A stretch of DNA of 64,000 nucleotides, from positions 165,817 through 229,816 of the forward strand of contig NZ_FORV01000009.1 in assembly GCF_900114095.1 (NCBI RefSeq), read 5' to 3'. The notes beneath the pieces were generated by a model. The model was not told where the DNA came from. It ran no database searches and saw only the letters and a list, made by a program, of their open reading frames with translations. How positions within the stretch are numbered: the first letter of the stretch is position 1; each line of letters begins with the position of its first letter. This document shows, one piece after another, positions 53,426 through 62,867 of the stretch. A program made the translations under genes and the position numbers. The DNA comes from Sphingomonas sp. NFR04. GTDB taxonomy: Bacteria > Pseudomonadota > Alphaproteobacteria > Sphingomonadales > Sphingomonadaceae.

Positions 53426-56400
53426 TCACTTCGACTCCGCAACGAGGACTTCGACGGCGTGTGACGCTTCGCGCGAGCGCGCGATCCACACGCGGAGCAG
53501 CGCCATCAGCAGATCGATATCGACGGGCTTGGCGATGTAATCCGATGCGCCTGCATCGAGGCACTTCTGCCGGTCGCCCTTCATCGCCTTTGCGGTGACG
53601 GCGATCAGCGGCAGGTCCATCAGCTGCGGACGCTGGCGGATCTGTTGCATTGTCTCATAGCCGTCCATCTCCGGCATCATGATGTCGATCAGCGCGATAT
53701 CGATGCCGTCGGTCGCCTCGAGAATATCGATGCCCTCGCGACCGCCCTCAGCGTGGAGCACCTGGACGCCATAGCTCTCCAGCACGCTGGTAAGCGAATA
53801 GATGTTCCGAATATCGTCGTCGACGATCAGGACCTTCGCGCCTGCCAGCTCGGGCACCGCACGCGTGGACTGCGGCAGCGGTTCGATGGTTTCGGGCAGC
53901 AGATCGATTACCTTGGGCTGCTTGCCGATCTGCGCGGCGAGATCGTTGAAGACGGCCGCCAGCACCGCCTTGTCGGCCGGCTTCTCCGTCACCCCGTGCG
54001 CACCCAGATCGAGTGCCTTCGTCACCTTGTCGGCGCCAGAGATGACGTGGATCGGCACGTGCGCCGTAGCAGGATCATGCTTTAGCAGATCGAGGAGCAC
54101 GAACCCGTCGATGTCGGACAGACCGAGGTCGAGGGTGATGGCGTGCGGCTGCAGCTTTCGTACCATCGTCAGCGTGCCGGCACCCGCGGCAGAGACTACG
54201 CCCTTCAGGCCTGCCGTGCGCGCGATGTCCAGCAAGATCGAAGCGAAGGTGGAATCGTCCTCGACGATCAGCACGAACGGCTCCCCGCCCAGATTGTCGC
54301 GGTCGTCAGAAAGATCGAAGGCGTTGGGCAGCGCGGTCGGCACCAGGGCGCCCGAGTTGTCGTAGCGCGCCGTGGCGCCCGGCAATGCCGTGGTGGCAGG
54401 CGCCACTGCGTTGAAGGGCGCGAACAGCGTGAAGGTCGACCCCTCGCCCGGCTTGGAGCGTACCTGCAGTTCGCCGCCGAGCAGGCGGGCGATCTCGCGG
54501 CTGATCGAAAGGCCTAGGCCCGTGCCGCCGTATTTGCGGCTCGTGGTGCCGTCGGCCTGCTGGAAGGCCTCGAAGATCAGCTTCTGCTTGTCCTCGGGGA
54601 TGCCGATGCCCGTATCGGTCACAGCGATTTCCATTGCGCTGTCGACGCCACGCAGCACCGGGTGGTTGGTGCTCCAACCGCTCGTGGCGGCGCGAACCCG
54701 CAGGGTGACCGAACCGCGATCGGTGAACTTGAACGCGTTCGACAGGAGGTTGAGCACGATCTGCTGCAGCCGCTTCTCGTCGGTGCGGATGGTGGCGGGC
54801 AAGCTCGCATCGAACTCGACGTTGAAGTCCAGGTTCTTGTCTGCCGCGAGCTGGCGGAAGGTGCGCTCCATATGCTGCTTCATGCTGGCCAGCGGCATCT
54901 CGCCGACCTCAATCGACACCGTGCCGGATTCGATCTTGGACAGGTCGAGGATGTCGTTGATCAAGTTCAGCAGGTCCGAGCCGGCGCCGTTGATCGTCCG
55001 GGCGAATTCGACCTGCTTGTCGTTCAGATTGCCCTGCGGGTTGTCCGACAGCAGCTTGGACAGGATCAGCAGCGAGTTGAGCGGGGTGCGTAGCTCGTGG
55101 CTCATGTTTGCCAGGAATTCGGACTTGTACTTGGAGGTCAGCGCCAGCTGCTCGGCCTTCTCCTCGAGCGCGCGGCGCGCCATTTCGATTTCGAGATTCT
55201 TAGCTTCGACCTGCTTCTTTTCGTTCTCGAGCAGCTGTGCCTTTTCCTGCAGCTCCTCGTTGGTGGCATGTAGCTCTTCCTGCTTGGTGGTGAGCTCGGT
55301 CTGGCGCGCCTGCAGCTCTTGGGTGAGCAACTGCGACTGCTTGAGCAGGCCCTCCGTACGCATGGTGGCGGCGATCGTGTTGAGCACGATGCCGACCGAT
55401 TCCATCAGCTGGTCGAGGAAGCTCTGGTGAGTCTCATTGAACTCGCCGAACGACGCGAGTTCAATGACCGCCTTCACATCATCTTCAAACAACGCCGGAA
55501 GGATCGCCACGTTCGCCGGTGCGGCATGCCCGAGCCCGGACCCGATACGAAGGAAGTCGGAGGGGACCTTCTCCAGCACGATCGGGCGCTTGTCGGCAGC
55601 CGCCTGGCCGACCAGGCCCTCACGCAGCGCGAATTTCGGCTTGAGTGCTTCCCTCCGCTCGGCGCCGTAGCTCGCCGCCAGCTCGAGGGTGGTCTCGTCG
55701 CCGTCGCGGGTGGTGACGTAGAACACGCCGTACTGCGCGTTCACCAGCGGCGCCAGTTCCGACATGATCAGGTTGGACACGGTGGTGAGATCGCGCTCGC
55801 CCTGCAGCATGCGGCTGAAGCGCGCGAGGTTGGTCTTGAGCCAGTCCTGCTCCGCATTCTTCAAGGTCTGTTCCTTGAGGTTGCGGATCATCTCGTTGAT
55901 GTTGTCCTTTAGCGCCGCCATCTCGCCGGAGGCTTCCACGGCGATTGAGCGGGTGAGGTCACCCTTGGTCACGGCGGTCGCCACGTCGGCGATCGAGCGC
56001 ACCTGGTTGGTGAGGTTTGCAGCGAGCTGGTTCACATTGTCGGTAAGGTCGCGCCACAGGCCGGCGGCGCCCGGCACGCGCGCCTGACCGCCCAGCCGGC
56101 CTTCGATGCCCACCTCGCGGGCCATGTTGGTCACCTGGTCGCCAAAGGTCGACAGCGTGTCGATCATGAAGTTGATCGTCTCCGCCAGCGCGGCGATCTC
56201 GCCCTTGGCGTCCACGGTCAGCTTGCGCTTGAGGTTGCCCTGCGCCACCGCGGTCACCACGTCGGCGATGCCGCGCACCTGATTGGTGAGGTTGGTCGCC
56301 ATGAGATTGACGTTGTCGGTCAGGTCCTTCCAGGTACCACCGACGCCCGGCACCTGCGCCTGGCCGCCCAGCTTGCCCTCGGTGCCCACTTCGCGCGCCA

Positions 56401-58810
56401 CGCGAGTCACTTCCGAGGCGAAGCCGTTGAGTTGGTCCACCATCACGTTGATGGTGTTCTTGAGCGCGAGAATCTCGCCCTTCACGTCCACCGTAATCTT
56501 CTTCGACAAGTCGCCGCGGGCGACGGCGGTGGTCACGTCGGCAATGTTGCGCACCTGACCGGTCAGGTTCGCGGCCATCAGGTTCACATTATCTGTCAGG
56601 TCGGCCCAGGTCCCGGCGACGCCGCGCACCTGCGCCTGGCCACCAAGCTTGCCCTCGGTCCCGACCTCGCGTGCGACGCGTGTCACCTCGGAAGCGAAAC
56701 CGTTGAGCTGGTCCACCATGGTGTTGATGGTGTTCTTCAGCTCCAGGATCTCGCCCTTAACGTCGACGGTGATCTTTTTGGAAAGGTCGCCCTTCGCCAC
56801 CGCCGTCGTCACGTCGGCGATGTTGCGCACCTGGCCGGTGAGGTTCGCGGCCATCGCGTTCACATTGTCGGTCAGATCCTTCCAGGTACCGCCCACGCCC
56901 GGCACCTGCGCCTGACCGCCCAGCTTACCCTCCGAGCCCACCTCGCGCGCAACGCGGGTCACTTCGGAAGCGAAGCCGTTGAGCTGGTCCACCATGGTGT
57001 TGATGGTGTTCTTCAGCTCCAGGATCTCGCCCTTAACGTCGACAGTGATCTTCTTGGAGAGATCGCCTTTTGCAACGGCGGTGGTCACCTCGGCGATGTT
57101 GCGCACCTGGCCGGTGAGATTGCCTGCCATCAGGTTGACGTTGTCGGTCAGATCCTTCCAGGTACCGCCGACACCTTCCACCTGCGCCTGGCCGCCGAGC
57201 TTGCCTTCCGAGCCGACTTCGCGCGCCACGCGGGTCACTTCCGATGCAAAGCCATTAAGCTGATCCACCATGACGTTGATGGTGTTCTTCAGCTCAAGAA
57301 TCTCGCCGCGAACCTCAACGGTGATCTTTTTCGACAAGTCGCCCTTCGCGACCGCCGTCGTCACGTCGGCGATATTGCGCACCTGCCCCGTGAGGTTCGC
57401 CGCCATCAGGTTGACGTTGTCCGTAAGATCCTTCCATGTGCCAGCGACGCCCGGCACCTGCGCCTGGCCGCCGAGCTTGCCTTCGGTACCCACTTCCCGC
57501 GCCACGCGGGTCACCTCCGAGGCGAAGCCGTTGAGCTGGTCCACCATCACATTAATGGTGTTCTTCAGCTCCAGGATCTCACCCTTCACGTCGACGGTGA
57601 TCTTCTTCGACAAGTCCCCCGACGCCACTGCGGTGGTCACCTCGGCGATGTTACGCACCTGACCGGTCAGGTTATCCGCCATCAGGTTGACGTTGTCGGT
57701 AAGGTCCTTCCAGGTGCCGGCGACGCCCGGCACCTGCGCCTGGCCGCCCAGCTTGCCTTCGGTACCCACTTCACGCGCCACGCGCGTCACTTCCGAGGCA
57801 AAGCCGTTAAGCTGGTCCACCATCACATTGATGGTGTTCTTCAGCTCGAGAATTTCGCCCTTCACGTCCACCGTGATCTTTTTGGACAAGTCGCCCGAGG
57901 CCACGGCGGTCGTGACCTCGGCGATGTTGCGCACCTGGCCGGTGAGGTTGTCGGCCATGAGGTTGACGTTGTCGGTCAGATCCTTCCAGGTACCAGCGAC
58001 GCCGTCCACCCGTGCCTGACCGCCCAGTTTGCCCTCGGTACCCACCTCGCGCGCAACGCGCGTCACTTCCGAGGCGAACGAGTTCAGCTGGTCCACCATG
58101 GTGTTGATGGTGTTCTTCAGCTCGAGAATCTCGCCCTTCACCTCCACGGTGATCTTCTTGGACAAATCGCCTGAGGCCACTGCAGTGGTCACCTCGGCAA
58201 TGTTGCGCACCTGGCCGGTAAGATTGGTGGCCATCGCGTTCACGTTGTCCGTCAGGTCCTTCCAGGTACCAGCAACGCCTTCCACTCGCGCCTGGCCGCC
58301 GAGCTTGCCTTCGGTACCCACTTCGCGCGCCACGCGGGTCACTTCCGACGCGAAAGAGGCGAGCTGCTCGACCATGGTGTTCACGACCTTGCCGATGCGG
58401 AGGAATTCGCCGCGCAACGGTCGCCCGTCGATCTCCACCGTCATCGACTGGGAGAGATCGCCCTTTGCAACGGCGCCGATGACGCGGCTGACCTCGGCGG
58501 TCGGCTGCACCATGTCGTCGATCAGCTCGTTGACCGCCCGCAGCTTCGTGTCCCAGCCGCCCGTAGCCCCGCGCACATTGCCCCGCTGGGTGATCTTGCC
58601 TTCCTTGCCGACAACTCGCGACAGCCGTTCGAACTCGTCCGACATCTCGGCCTCGAGGCCGACGACTTCGTTGAACAGCGTTGCGATCTCGCCATCCACC
58701 CCCGGAAGATCCTCGGGCAGGCGAACCGAAAAGTCCCCGCGGCGGAAGCTGCGGAGCGCGGCGACGAGTTGGCGACGATCCAGTGCGTCACGAGACAGTT
58801 CAGCGTTCAC
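53426..58810 (-). CDS. Poly-HAMP hybrid histidine kinase, Nik1-like
   Basis: A 1794-residue cytoplasmic-looking hybrid kinase. Residues 1-194 carry initial HAMP-type segments; residues 195-930 are eight tandem 92-residue units, each beginning '-NLTGQVRNIA-VTTAVA' and ending 'GTWKDLTDNVN', with a partial ninth after. Then a GAF domain (about 1000-1150), a coiled coil ('ELQEKAQLLENEKKQVEAKNLE'), HisKA with His1238 in 'LANMSHELRTPLNS', HATPase ('DTGIGIPEDKQKLIFEAFQQ'), receiver 1 ('FVLIVEDDSTFAS', 'LDLGLSDIDG') and receiver 2 (phospho-Asp1709 in 'ALIDIMMPEMDGYE'). No transmembrane helix was seen. The repeat size and order match fungal group III kinases (Nik1/Os-1), osmosensors, and related bacterial proteins. 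GTG start with AGGAG six bases upstream. Confidence 0.93.
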   Translation of the reverse strand: MNAELSRDALDRRQLVAALRSFRRGDFSVRLPEDLPGVDGEIATLFNEVVGLEAEMSDEFERLSRVVGKEGKITQRGNVRGATGGWDTKLRAVNELIDDMVQPTAEVSRVIGAVAKGDLSQSMTVEIDGRPLRGEFLRIGKVVNTMVEQLASFASEVTRVAREVGTEGKLGGQARVEGVAGTWKDLTDNVNAMATNLTGQVRNIAEVTTAVASGDLSKKITVEVKGEILELKNTINTMVDQLNSFASEVTRVAREVGTEGKLGGQARVDGVAGTWKDLTDNVNLMADNLTGQVRNIAEVTTAVASGDLSKKITVDVKGEILELKNTINVMVDQLNGFASEVTRVAREVGTEGKLGGQAQVPGVAGTWKDLTDNVNLMADNLTGQVRNIAEVTTAVASGDLSKKITVDVKGEILELKNTINVMVDQLNGFASEVTRVAREVGTEGKLGGQAQVPGVAGTWKDLTDNVNLMAANLTGQVRNIADVTTAVAKGDLSKKITVEVRGEILELKNTINVMVDQLNGFASEVTRVAREVGSEGKLGGQAQVEGVGGTWKDLTDNVNLMAGNLTGQVRNIAEVTTAVAKGDLSKKITVDVKGEILELKNTINTMVDQLNGFASEVTRVAREVGSEGKLGGQAQVPGVGGTWKDLTDNVNAMAANLTGQVRNIADVTTAVAKGDLSKKITVDVKGEILELKNTINTMVDQLNGFASEVTRVAREVGTEGKLGGQAQVRGVAGTWADLTDNVNLMAANLTGQVRNIADVTTAVARGDLSKKITVDVKGEILALKNTINVMVDQLNGFASEVTRVAREVGTEGKLGGQAQVPGVGGTWKDLTDNVNLMATNLTNQVRGIADVVTAVAQGNLKRKLTVDAKGEIAALAETINFMIDTLSTFGDQVTNMAREVGIEGRLGGQARVPGAAGLWRDLTDNVNQLAANLTNQVRSIADVATAVTKGDLTRSIAVEASGEMAALKDNINEMIRNLKEQTLKNAEQDWLKTNLARFSRMLQGERDLTTVSNLIMSELAPLVNAQYGVFYVTTRDGDETTLELAASYGAERREALKPKFALREGLVGQAAADKRPIVLEKVPSDFLRIGSGLGHAAPANVAILPALFEDDVKAVIELASFGEFNETHQSFLDQLMESVGIVLNTIAATMRTEGLLKQSQLLTQELQARQTELTTKQEELHATNEELQEKAQLLENEKKQVEAKNLEIEMARRALEEKAEQLALTSKYKSEFLANMSHELRTPLNSLLILSKLLSDNPQGNLNDKQVEFARTINGAGSDLLNLINDILDLSKIESGTVSIEVGEMPLASMKQHMERTFRQLAADKNLDFNVEFDASLPATIRTDEKRLQQIVLNLLSNAFKFTDRGSVTLRVRAATSGWSTNHPVLRGVDSAMEIAVTDTGIGIPEDKQKLIFEAFQQADGTTSRKYGGTGLGLSISREIARLLGGELQVRSKPGEGSTFTLFAPFNAVAPATTALPGATARYDNSGALVPTALPNAFDLSDDRDNLGGEPFVLIVEDDSTFASILLDIARTAGLKGVVSAAGAGTLTMVRKLQPHAITLDLGLSDIDGFVLLDLLKHDPATAHVPIHVISGADKVTKALDLGAHGVTEKPADKAVLAAVFNDLAAQIGKQPKVIDLLPETIEPLPQSTRAVPELAGAKVLIVDDDIRNIYSLTSVLESYGVQVLHAEGGREGIDILEATDGIDIALIDIMMPEMDGYETMQQIRQRPQLMDLPLIAVTAKAMKGDRQKCLDAGASDYIAKPVDIDLLMALLRVWIARSREASHAVEVLVAESK
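56021..58228 (-). repeat. Eight 276-bp tandem HAMP repeats
   Basis: Each unit is exactly 276 bp (92 codons); the first starts at 58228 on the minus strand and the eighth ends at 56021, with a diverged ninth continuing. Units 2 (57952-57677) and 3 (57676-57401) encode identical 92-residue segments while differing at many synonymous sites, so they are old copies under strong protein-level selection rather than fresh duplicates. Confidence 0.93.
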
Positions 58811-59013
58811 CAGTCACTCCTGGCACATTGCCCTCCCCAGGGCGAAGATGTGCGATGGAAAGCCCCCCGGCATGAAGCAGACACATAGCAGCAGCGAAAC
58901 GTTAGGAAAAGCGAACGTTATCTGAAGCTTGCATAAGGTTGCAGCAATCCTCCGAGGCGGTGAGGGGTGGTCCGGAGTGCAAGAGGGTATAAAGGTGGGA
59001 GGCGACGCAGGAG

Positions 59014-59385
59014 ATGCCGGGCGAAGAAGTAGTTGCAAGCTTCATCCGATCTACGTTCTCGTCGGTTTGGGCCTTGGAGTTGCTGTGCTTCCTGCGCACG
59101 CATCGCGCGGAAGGATGGACGCAGATTACGCTGGTGGCAGCGATGCGGAGTAGTGAGCTGGTTGTCGCGCAAAGCGTGCGATCGCTCCTCGCCGCGGGCC
59201 TCGTGATCATCGATGGGGATGAAGGGGTGCGGTACCAGCCGGCAAGTCAGTCGCTCGACGATCTGGCCGAAGCGGCGGAACGCCTGTACGCCCAACGACC
59301 CGACTTCGTGCGGCGGACTATCGTATCCGCGGCATCATCGCCGGTCCGACGCTTTGCCGACGCTTTCAAGCTAAGGAAGGATTGA
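59014..59385 (+). CDS. Small hypothetical protein, winged-helix-like
   Basis: A 123-residue soluble protein. 'TFSSVWALELLCFLRTHRAEGWTQITLVAAMRSSELVVAQSVRSLLAAGLV' has the spacing of a winged-helix or MarR-like DNA-binding fold, and a charged tail follows. No named family recognised. GCAGGAG lies just before the ATG. It is divergent from the poly-HAMP kinase, 203 bp away, and is the first gene of an operon with two DUF5985 membrane proteins. Confidence 0.72.
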   Translation: MPGEEVVASFIRSTFSSVWALELLCFLRTHRAEGWTQITLVAAMRSSELVVAQSVRSLLAAGLVIIDGDEGVRYQPASQSLDDLAEAAERLYAQRPDFVRRTIVSAASSPVRRFADAFKLRKD

Positions 59386-59387
59386 GA

Positions 59388-59666
59388 GTGGAATCGATCT
59401 TTCCGCCGATAGTGTACCTGCTGTGCTTCGCGACGAGCGCGATGTGCGCAGCCCTGCTAGGACGCAGCTATGCACGAACCGGTACGCGACTGCTGCTGTG
59501 GAGCACGGCCTGCTTTGCACTTCTGGCCGCAAACAACCTGGTGCTGATCATCGACCTGGTCCTAATCGATTGGATCGACCTGCGGGTGTTGCGTCTGATG
59601 CTCTCCCTTGCGGCAGTCAGCGTTCTCCTTTTCGGCTTCATTTGGGACTTGGAGGAGCGGACGTGA
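59388..59666 (+). CDS. DUF5985 family membrane protein (first copy)
   Basis: A 92-residue protein with three hydrophobic helices: 'FPPIVYLLCFATSAMCAALLG', 'LLLWSTACFALLAANNLVLII' and 'LMLSLAAVSVLLFGFIWDLE'. The pattern fits DUF5985, small inner-membrane proteins of unknown function. I chose the GTG with AAGGA six bases upstream rather than the TTG at 59382. It overlaps the next gene by four bases (GTGA). Confidence 0.8.
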   Translation: MESIFPPIVYLLCFATSAMCAALLGRSYARTGTRLLLWSTACFALLAANNLVLIIDLVLIDWIDLRVLRLMLSLAAVSVLLFGFIWDLEERT

Positions 59667-59923
59667 CGCTGACCAGCTTCCTGGCGGGCGCCGTTTGCTT
59701 GGGATTCGCCTTGTGCGCACTGTTCTTCCTGCGGTTCTGGCGGGATACACGCGACGCGCTGTTCCTCTCGTTCTCGGCCGCGTTTGTGCTTCTTGGCGTC
59801 GGACAGGGAATCTTCGCGGTCACCGGCATTCCCGATGAACAGCGGACATGGATCTATGTCTTGCGCCTCTGCGCCTTTCTTTTGCTTCTCACCGCGATCT
59901 TGCAGAAAAATCGACGAGATTAG
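59663..59923 (+). CDS. DUF5985 family membrane protein (second copy)
   Basis: An 86-residue protein, three hydrophobic helices: 'FLAGAVCLGFALCALFFLRFWRDTRDALF', 'SFSAAFVLLGVGQGIFAV' and 'IYVLRLCAFLLLLTAIL', ending in a basic tail. It is a diverged paralogue of its upstream neighbour, with which it is translationally coupled (GTG overlapping TGA, preceded by GGAGGAG). Co-encoded pairs suggest a heteromeric membrane component near the divergent kinases. Confidence 0.8.
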   Translation: MTLTSFLAGAVCLGFALCALFFLRFWRDTRDALFLSFSAAFVLLGVGQGIFAVTGIPDEQRTWIYVLRLCAFLLLLTAILQKNRRD

Positions 59924-60271
59924 GTGCATCGTTCAAGGGATACAGCTAGCTGTTTGCCGCTGCCGAGTGGCTCCATTGGAATAGTAGCAGCGGGTCAACG
60001 CCGCCTTGCCGCCGGGATTCCATCCTCACACCTCTTGTCCATTCAAGGCTGAAGCCGCCTTCTCGCAGCGTCTCTCACCAGGTTTGCCCATGTCCGCTTC
60101 GAGAAGCGTGCGTACGGCGTGGAACGGCTGGAGGTGAGCGCGTTGTAGCCCTGTGTCATCGATTGAGCGATCTTGCCCATGCCGCGGCGTTGCTGAGCAC
60201 CCCAACAAAATCAGCAACATGCGCGACGCCGGACATAGCCAAGCTGGCGCGCTCTAGTTAAGCGCGCCGAC
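59924..60271. promoter_or_regulatory. Intergenic region before GH5-like gene
   Basis: No gene is visible. GGAAC at 60121-60125 and CGTT at 60141-60144 resemble the EcfG promoter but with a 15-base spacer, one short of the usual minimum, 127 bases upstream of the GTG at 60272. It is a weak candidate promoter for the GH5-like/DUF2161 pair. Confidence 0.3.
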
Positions 60272-61720
60272 GTGATTCCGATTTCAGATCTCGTCGAGAG
60301 GCCGTTCGCTCGCGTTCACGCTCAGCGTGGGCTTCCCTATTTTCTTACCGAAGATGGGGCGCCCTGGACACCGATCGGGCACAATGATGCGGTCATCTGG
60401 CCCGAATTGTCGCCGCTGTTCCGCCGCCGTGATCCGGCCGCTGTTGAGCGTCACCTCATCTGGTTGAGGGAGCACGGTGTCACTGTAATCCGGCTGATGC
60501 TGGAGTATTGCCACGGCGAACACCGGTACCTGGAGCGTCCCGTGGGGTGCTTCGTGCCCAATATGGTGCAATTCTGGGATGACCTGTTTCAATTACTCGA
60601 GAAGGTCGGTTTGCGGGTATTGCTGACGCCGTACGACACGTTCTTCATGTGGATCCGATGGCGCCATCATCCCTACAATCGCGCGAATGGGGGCGTCTGT
60701 GCGACGCAAGCCGAGTGGCTGACCTCACCGGGCATGCGAGCGGCGATGAAGCACCGGCTTGCATTCGCAAGCGCCCGCTGGGGCAGCAGCTCTGCCCTGT
60801 TCGCCTGGGATATCTGGAACGAAATTCATCCTGCGCATGGAGGGGATGACCCAGCAACCGCTGCTCCATTCATCGCTGACGTAGCGGCCTGGTTGCGGAC
60901 ATATGAGAAGGAGCGGCACGGCTTCGCTAACCTCCAGACGGTGTCGGTATTCGGTCCGGAACTTATCAACCATCCAATGCTGGCCGAGGCGATCTTCCGG
61001 CACCCTGCACTCGATTTCGCGAACACGCATCTTTATGAGACCGGCACGATCGACCTCCCCCGAGACACCGTCAACCCAGCGCTCGCTGTTGCCCGCCTGA
61101 TGGGGACCGCCGTTGAGGAAGCTGGCGACCGGCCGGTGTTCGATTCTGAGCATGGGCCAATCCACAGCTTCAAGGACAAGAAGCGCACCTTGCCTGCCGC
61201 GTTCGACGACGAGTACTTCCGCCACATCCAGTGGGCACACCTGGCGAGCGGGGGTGCTGGTGGAGGCATGCGATGGCCCAACCGCCATCCGCACGTGCTA
61301 ACACCCGGAATGCGCGCGGCCCAGCGGGCGCTGGCCGACTTCCTACCGCTGATCGACTGGACATGCTTCCGTCGCCGCAATCTCTCGGACGAGCTCCGCT
61401 GCAACGATCCTGGTCTCGCTTTGGTTGGATGCGGGGATGAGCGCCAAGCGCTGGTTTGGACTGTTCGAACCGACAGCCTTTCTTCAGAGGGTATGATCGA
61501 ACCGCGGCGGGACGCCCCGGCAGCTAGGCTAATCGTCCCGGGACTGCACGACGGCGAATATGTGGTGACCACCTACGACACCAGGGCGGGATTGATCACA
61601 GCGCGCTTACGGGCGCCAAGCGCCGACAGCGTGTTGGAGGCAACGGTGGAGCCCGTGCACTCTACGCTTGCCGTATCCATACGAGCAGCCGGGGACGCCG
61701 AAGTGAGTGCTGGCAAGTAG
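60272..61720 (+). CDS. GH5-like (clan GH-A) glycoside hydrolase, cytoplasmic
   Basis: A 482-residue TIM-barrel protein. The acid/base glutamate appears in 'FAWDIWNEIHPAHGG' (Glu184, in the WNE motif of clan GH-A) and the nucleophile in 'PVFDSEHGPIHS' (Glu293); 'RLMLEYCHGEHRY' and 'NTHLYETGTI' fit strands between them. The C-terminal 100 residues form a small beta domain. No signal peptide is seen, so it probably acts in the cytoplasm; the sugar substrate is not readable. Start is a GTG. It ends two bases before the DUF2161 gene, so the two are an operon. Confidence 0.8.
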   Translation: MIPISDLVERPFARVHAQRGLPYFLTEDGAPWTPIGHNDAVIWPELSPLFRRRDPAAVERHLIWLREHGVTVIRLMLEYCHGEHRYLERPVGCFVPNMVQFWDDLFQLLEKVGLRVLLTPYDTFFMWIRWRHHPYNRANGGVCATQAEWLTSPGMRAAMKHRLAFASARWGSSSALFAWDIWNEIHPAHGGDDPATAAPFIADVAAWLRTYEKERHGFANLQTVSVFGPELINHPMLAEAIFRHPALDFANTHLYETGTIDLPRDTVNPALAVARLMGTAVEEAGDRPVFDSEHGPIHSFKDKKRTLPAAFDDEYFRHIQWAHLASGGAGGGMRWPNRHPHVLTPGMRAAQRALADFLPLIDWTCFRRRNLSDELRCNDPGLALVGCGDERQALVWTVRTDSLSSEGMIEPRRDAPAARLIVPGLHDGEYVVTTYDTRAGLITARLRAPSADSVLEATVEPVHSTLAVSIRAAGDAEVSAGK

Positions 61721-61722
61721 CG

Positions 61723-62433
61723 ATGGCCGCTCAAGATTCTCTCCGCATCAGCTTGCCCGCGCGAGTTCCCCGCATCGCCGAAACAGCCTTGTACCGACCA
61801 GTGAAAGCGTTTCTGGAGGCGGAAGGCTATGACGTGAAGGGAGAGGTATGCGGATGCGACGTGGTCGCCGTTCGCGGTGATAAGCCGCCCGTGCTTATCA
61901 TCGCTGAACTGAAGCTCTCATTCACCTTGGAGCTCGTTCTGCAAGCAGTCGACCGCCTACGCTGCGCGGACCTGATCTACCTCGCGGTGATCTCCAGCCG
62001 GAAAGGACGTGATCGCGACGGACGCGTGACGAGATTGTGCCGTTTGCTGGGGGTCGGCCTGCTCGTGGTCGATCTGAAGCTCAGCACCGTCTCCGTTCTG
62101 ACCGAGCCGTCACCCTACCGACCTCGGCCCGATCTGCCGCGGCGGAAGCGGATTCTCAAGGAGCACGCGAGCCGTAGAGGCGATCCTGCGGAAGGAGGCT
62201 CCGCGAGCCGACCGCTCATGACCGCCTATCGGCAACGAGCGATTGCCTGCGCCGAGGCCATCGGTAGCGGCGTAGCTCGACCGCGCGACCTGAAGCACCT
62301 CGCGGAAGACGCGGGCCAGGTCCTGCTGCGAAATGTGTACGGCTGGTTCTTTAGAGAGAAACCGGGCTTTTACAGATTATCTGAGGCTGGTGCGGCGATG
62401 TTGAAGGATCTCAAAATCAAGAGCCACCGATAA
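61723..62433 (+). CDS. DUF2161 family PD-(D/E)xK-like protein
   Basis: A 236-residue protein. 'EVCGCDVVAVRG' (Asp46) and 'LIIAELKLSF' (Glu62-x-Lys64) form the D...ExK core of the PD-(D/E)xK nuclease fold that defines DUF2161, sometimes labelled phosphodiesterase. The C-terminal part ('ARPRDLKHLAEDAGQVLLRNVYGWFFRE') is the typical family end. The biological role is unknown. The ATG is two bases after the GH5-like stop. No restriction or repair partner is adjacent. Confidence 0.85.
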   Translation: MAAQDSLRISLPARVPRIAETALYRPVKAFLEAEGYDVKGEVCGCDVVAVRGDKPPVLIIAELKLSFTLELVLQAVDRLRCADLIYLAVISSRKGRDRDGRVTRLCRLLGVGLLVVDLKLSTVSVLTEPSPYRPRPDLPRRKRILKEHASRRGDPAEGGSASRPLMTAYRQRAIACAEAIGSGVARPRDLKHLAEDAGQVLLRNVYGWFFREKPGFYRLSEAGAAMLKDLKIKSHR

Positions 62434-62867
62434 GGCTTCGGCGATGCCGCGCATTATGAATTGCATATCGAGCGCCTCGCACGCGATGAGGTGCCGTTAT
62501 CGCTGCACCTTGGGCTGCACATGTTCCTGATGCTCGGTTACTCGACAGCGACCGCGATTCCGGGTCAAGTAAGCGACTGCTTTTTGGGAGCATGTCTCTA
62601 AGCTACGGAACGCTTGGCGGTGGACGCATAGCCGCTGAGATGGATTAGGCGCGGACGCTGCGAGCGGTTGTGCGCATCCGCTGCAGACTAGGAATCGCAT
62701 GGAACCGTGCACGTCCAAGCTACTTTCGAGCGCATCAGATCTCCCGCTCGCGCCGACGGCTGGCGACCAACATGCGCCGTTCCGATCGGCGAGCGGGAAT
62801 GATGACTCGCGCCGAAAGCTGCCAACTCGCCCCAAGAGCGCGACGCGGCGCTAACGTCGGACCGCGA
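62434..62867. other. Gap without a recognisable gene
   Basis: The frames present are short, lack ribosome sites and show no family motifs. Nothing here can be supported as a gene. Confidence 0.45.

Noticed and set aside
56432..58174. 580-codon plus-strand frame opposite the HAMP repeats
   Set aside because: Long only because the 276-bp unit is a multiple of three, so an open antisense frame repeats; product is His-rich with no domain.
56021..58228. Periodic repeats considered as a CRISPR array
   Set aside because: Units are 276 bp, contiguous and coding, with no spacers.
58811..59013. EcfG promoter sought between the kinase and the wHTH-like gene
   Set aside because: CGTT-like boxes exist but no GGAAC lies at the required distance on either strand.
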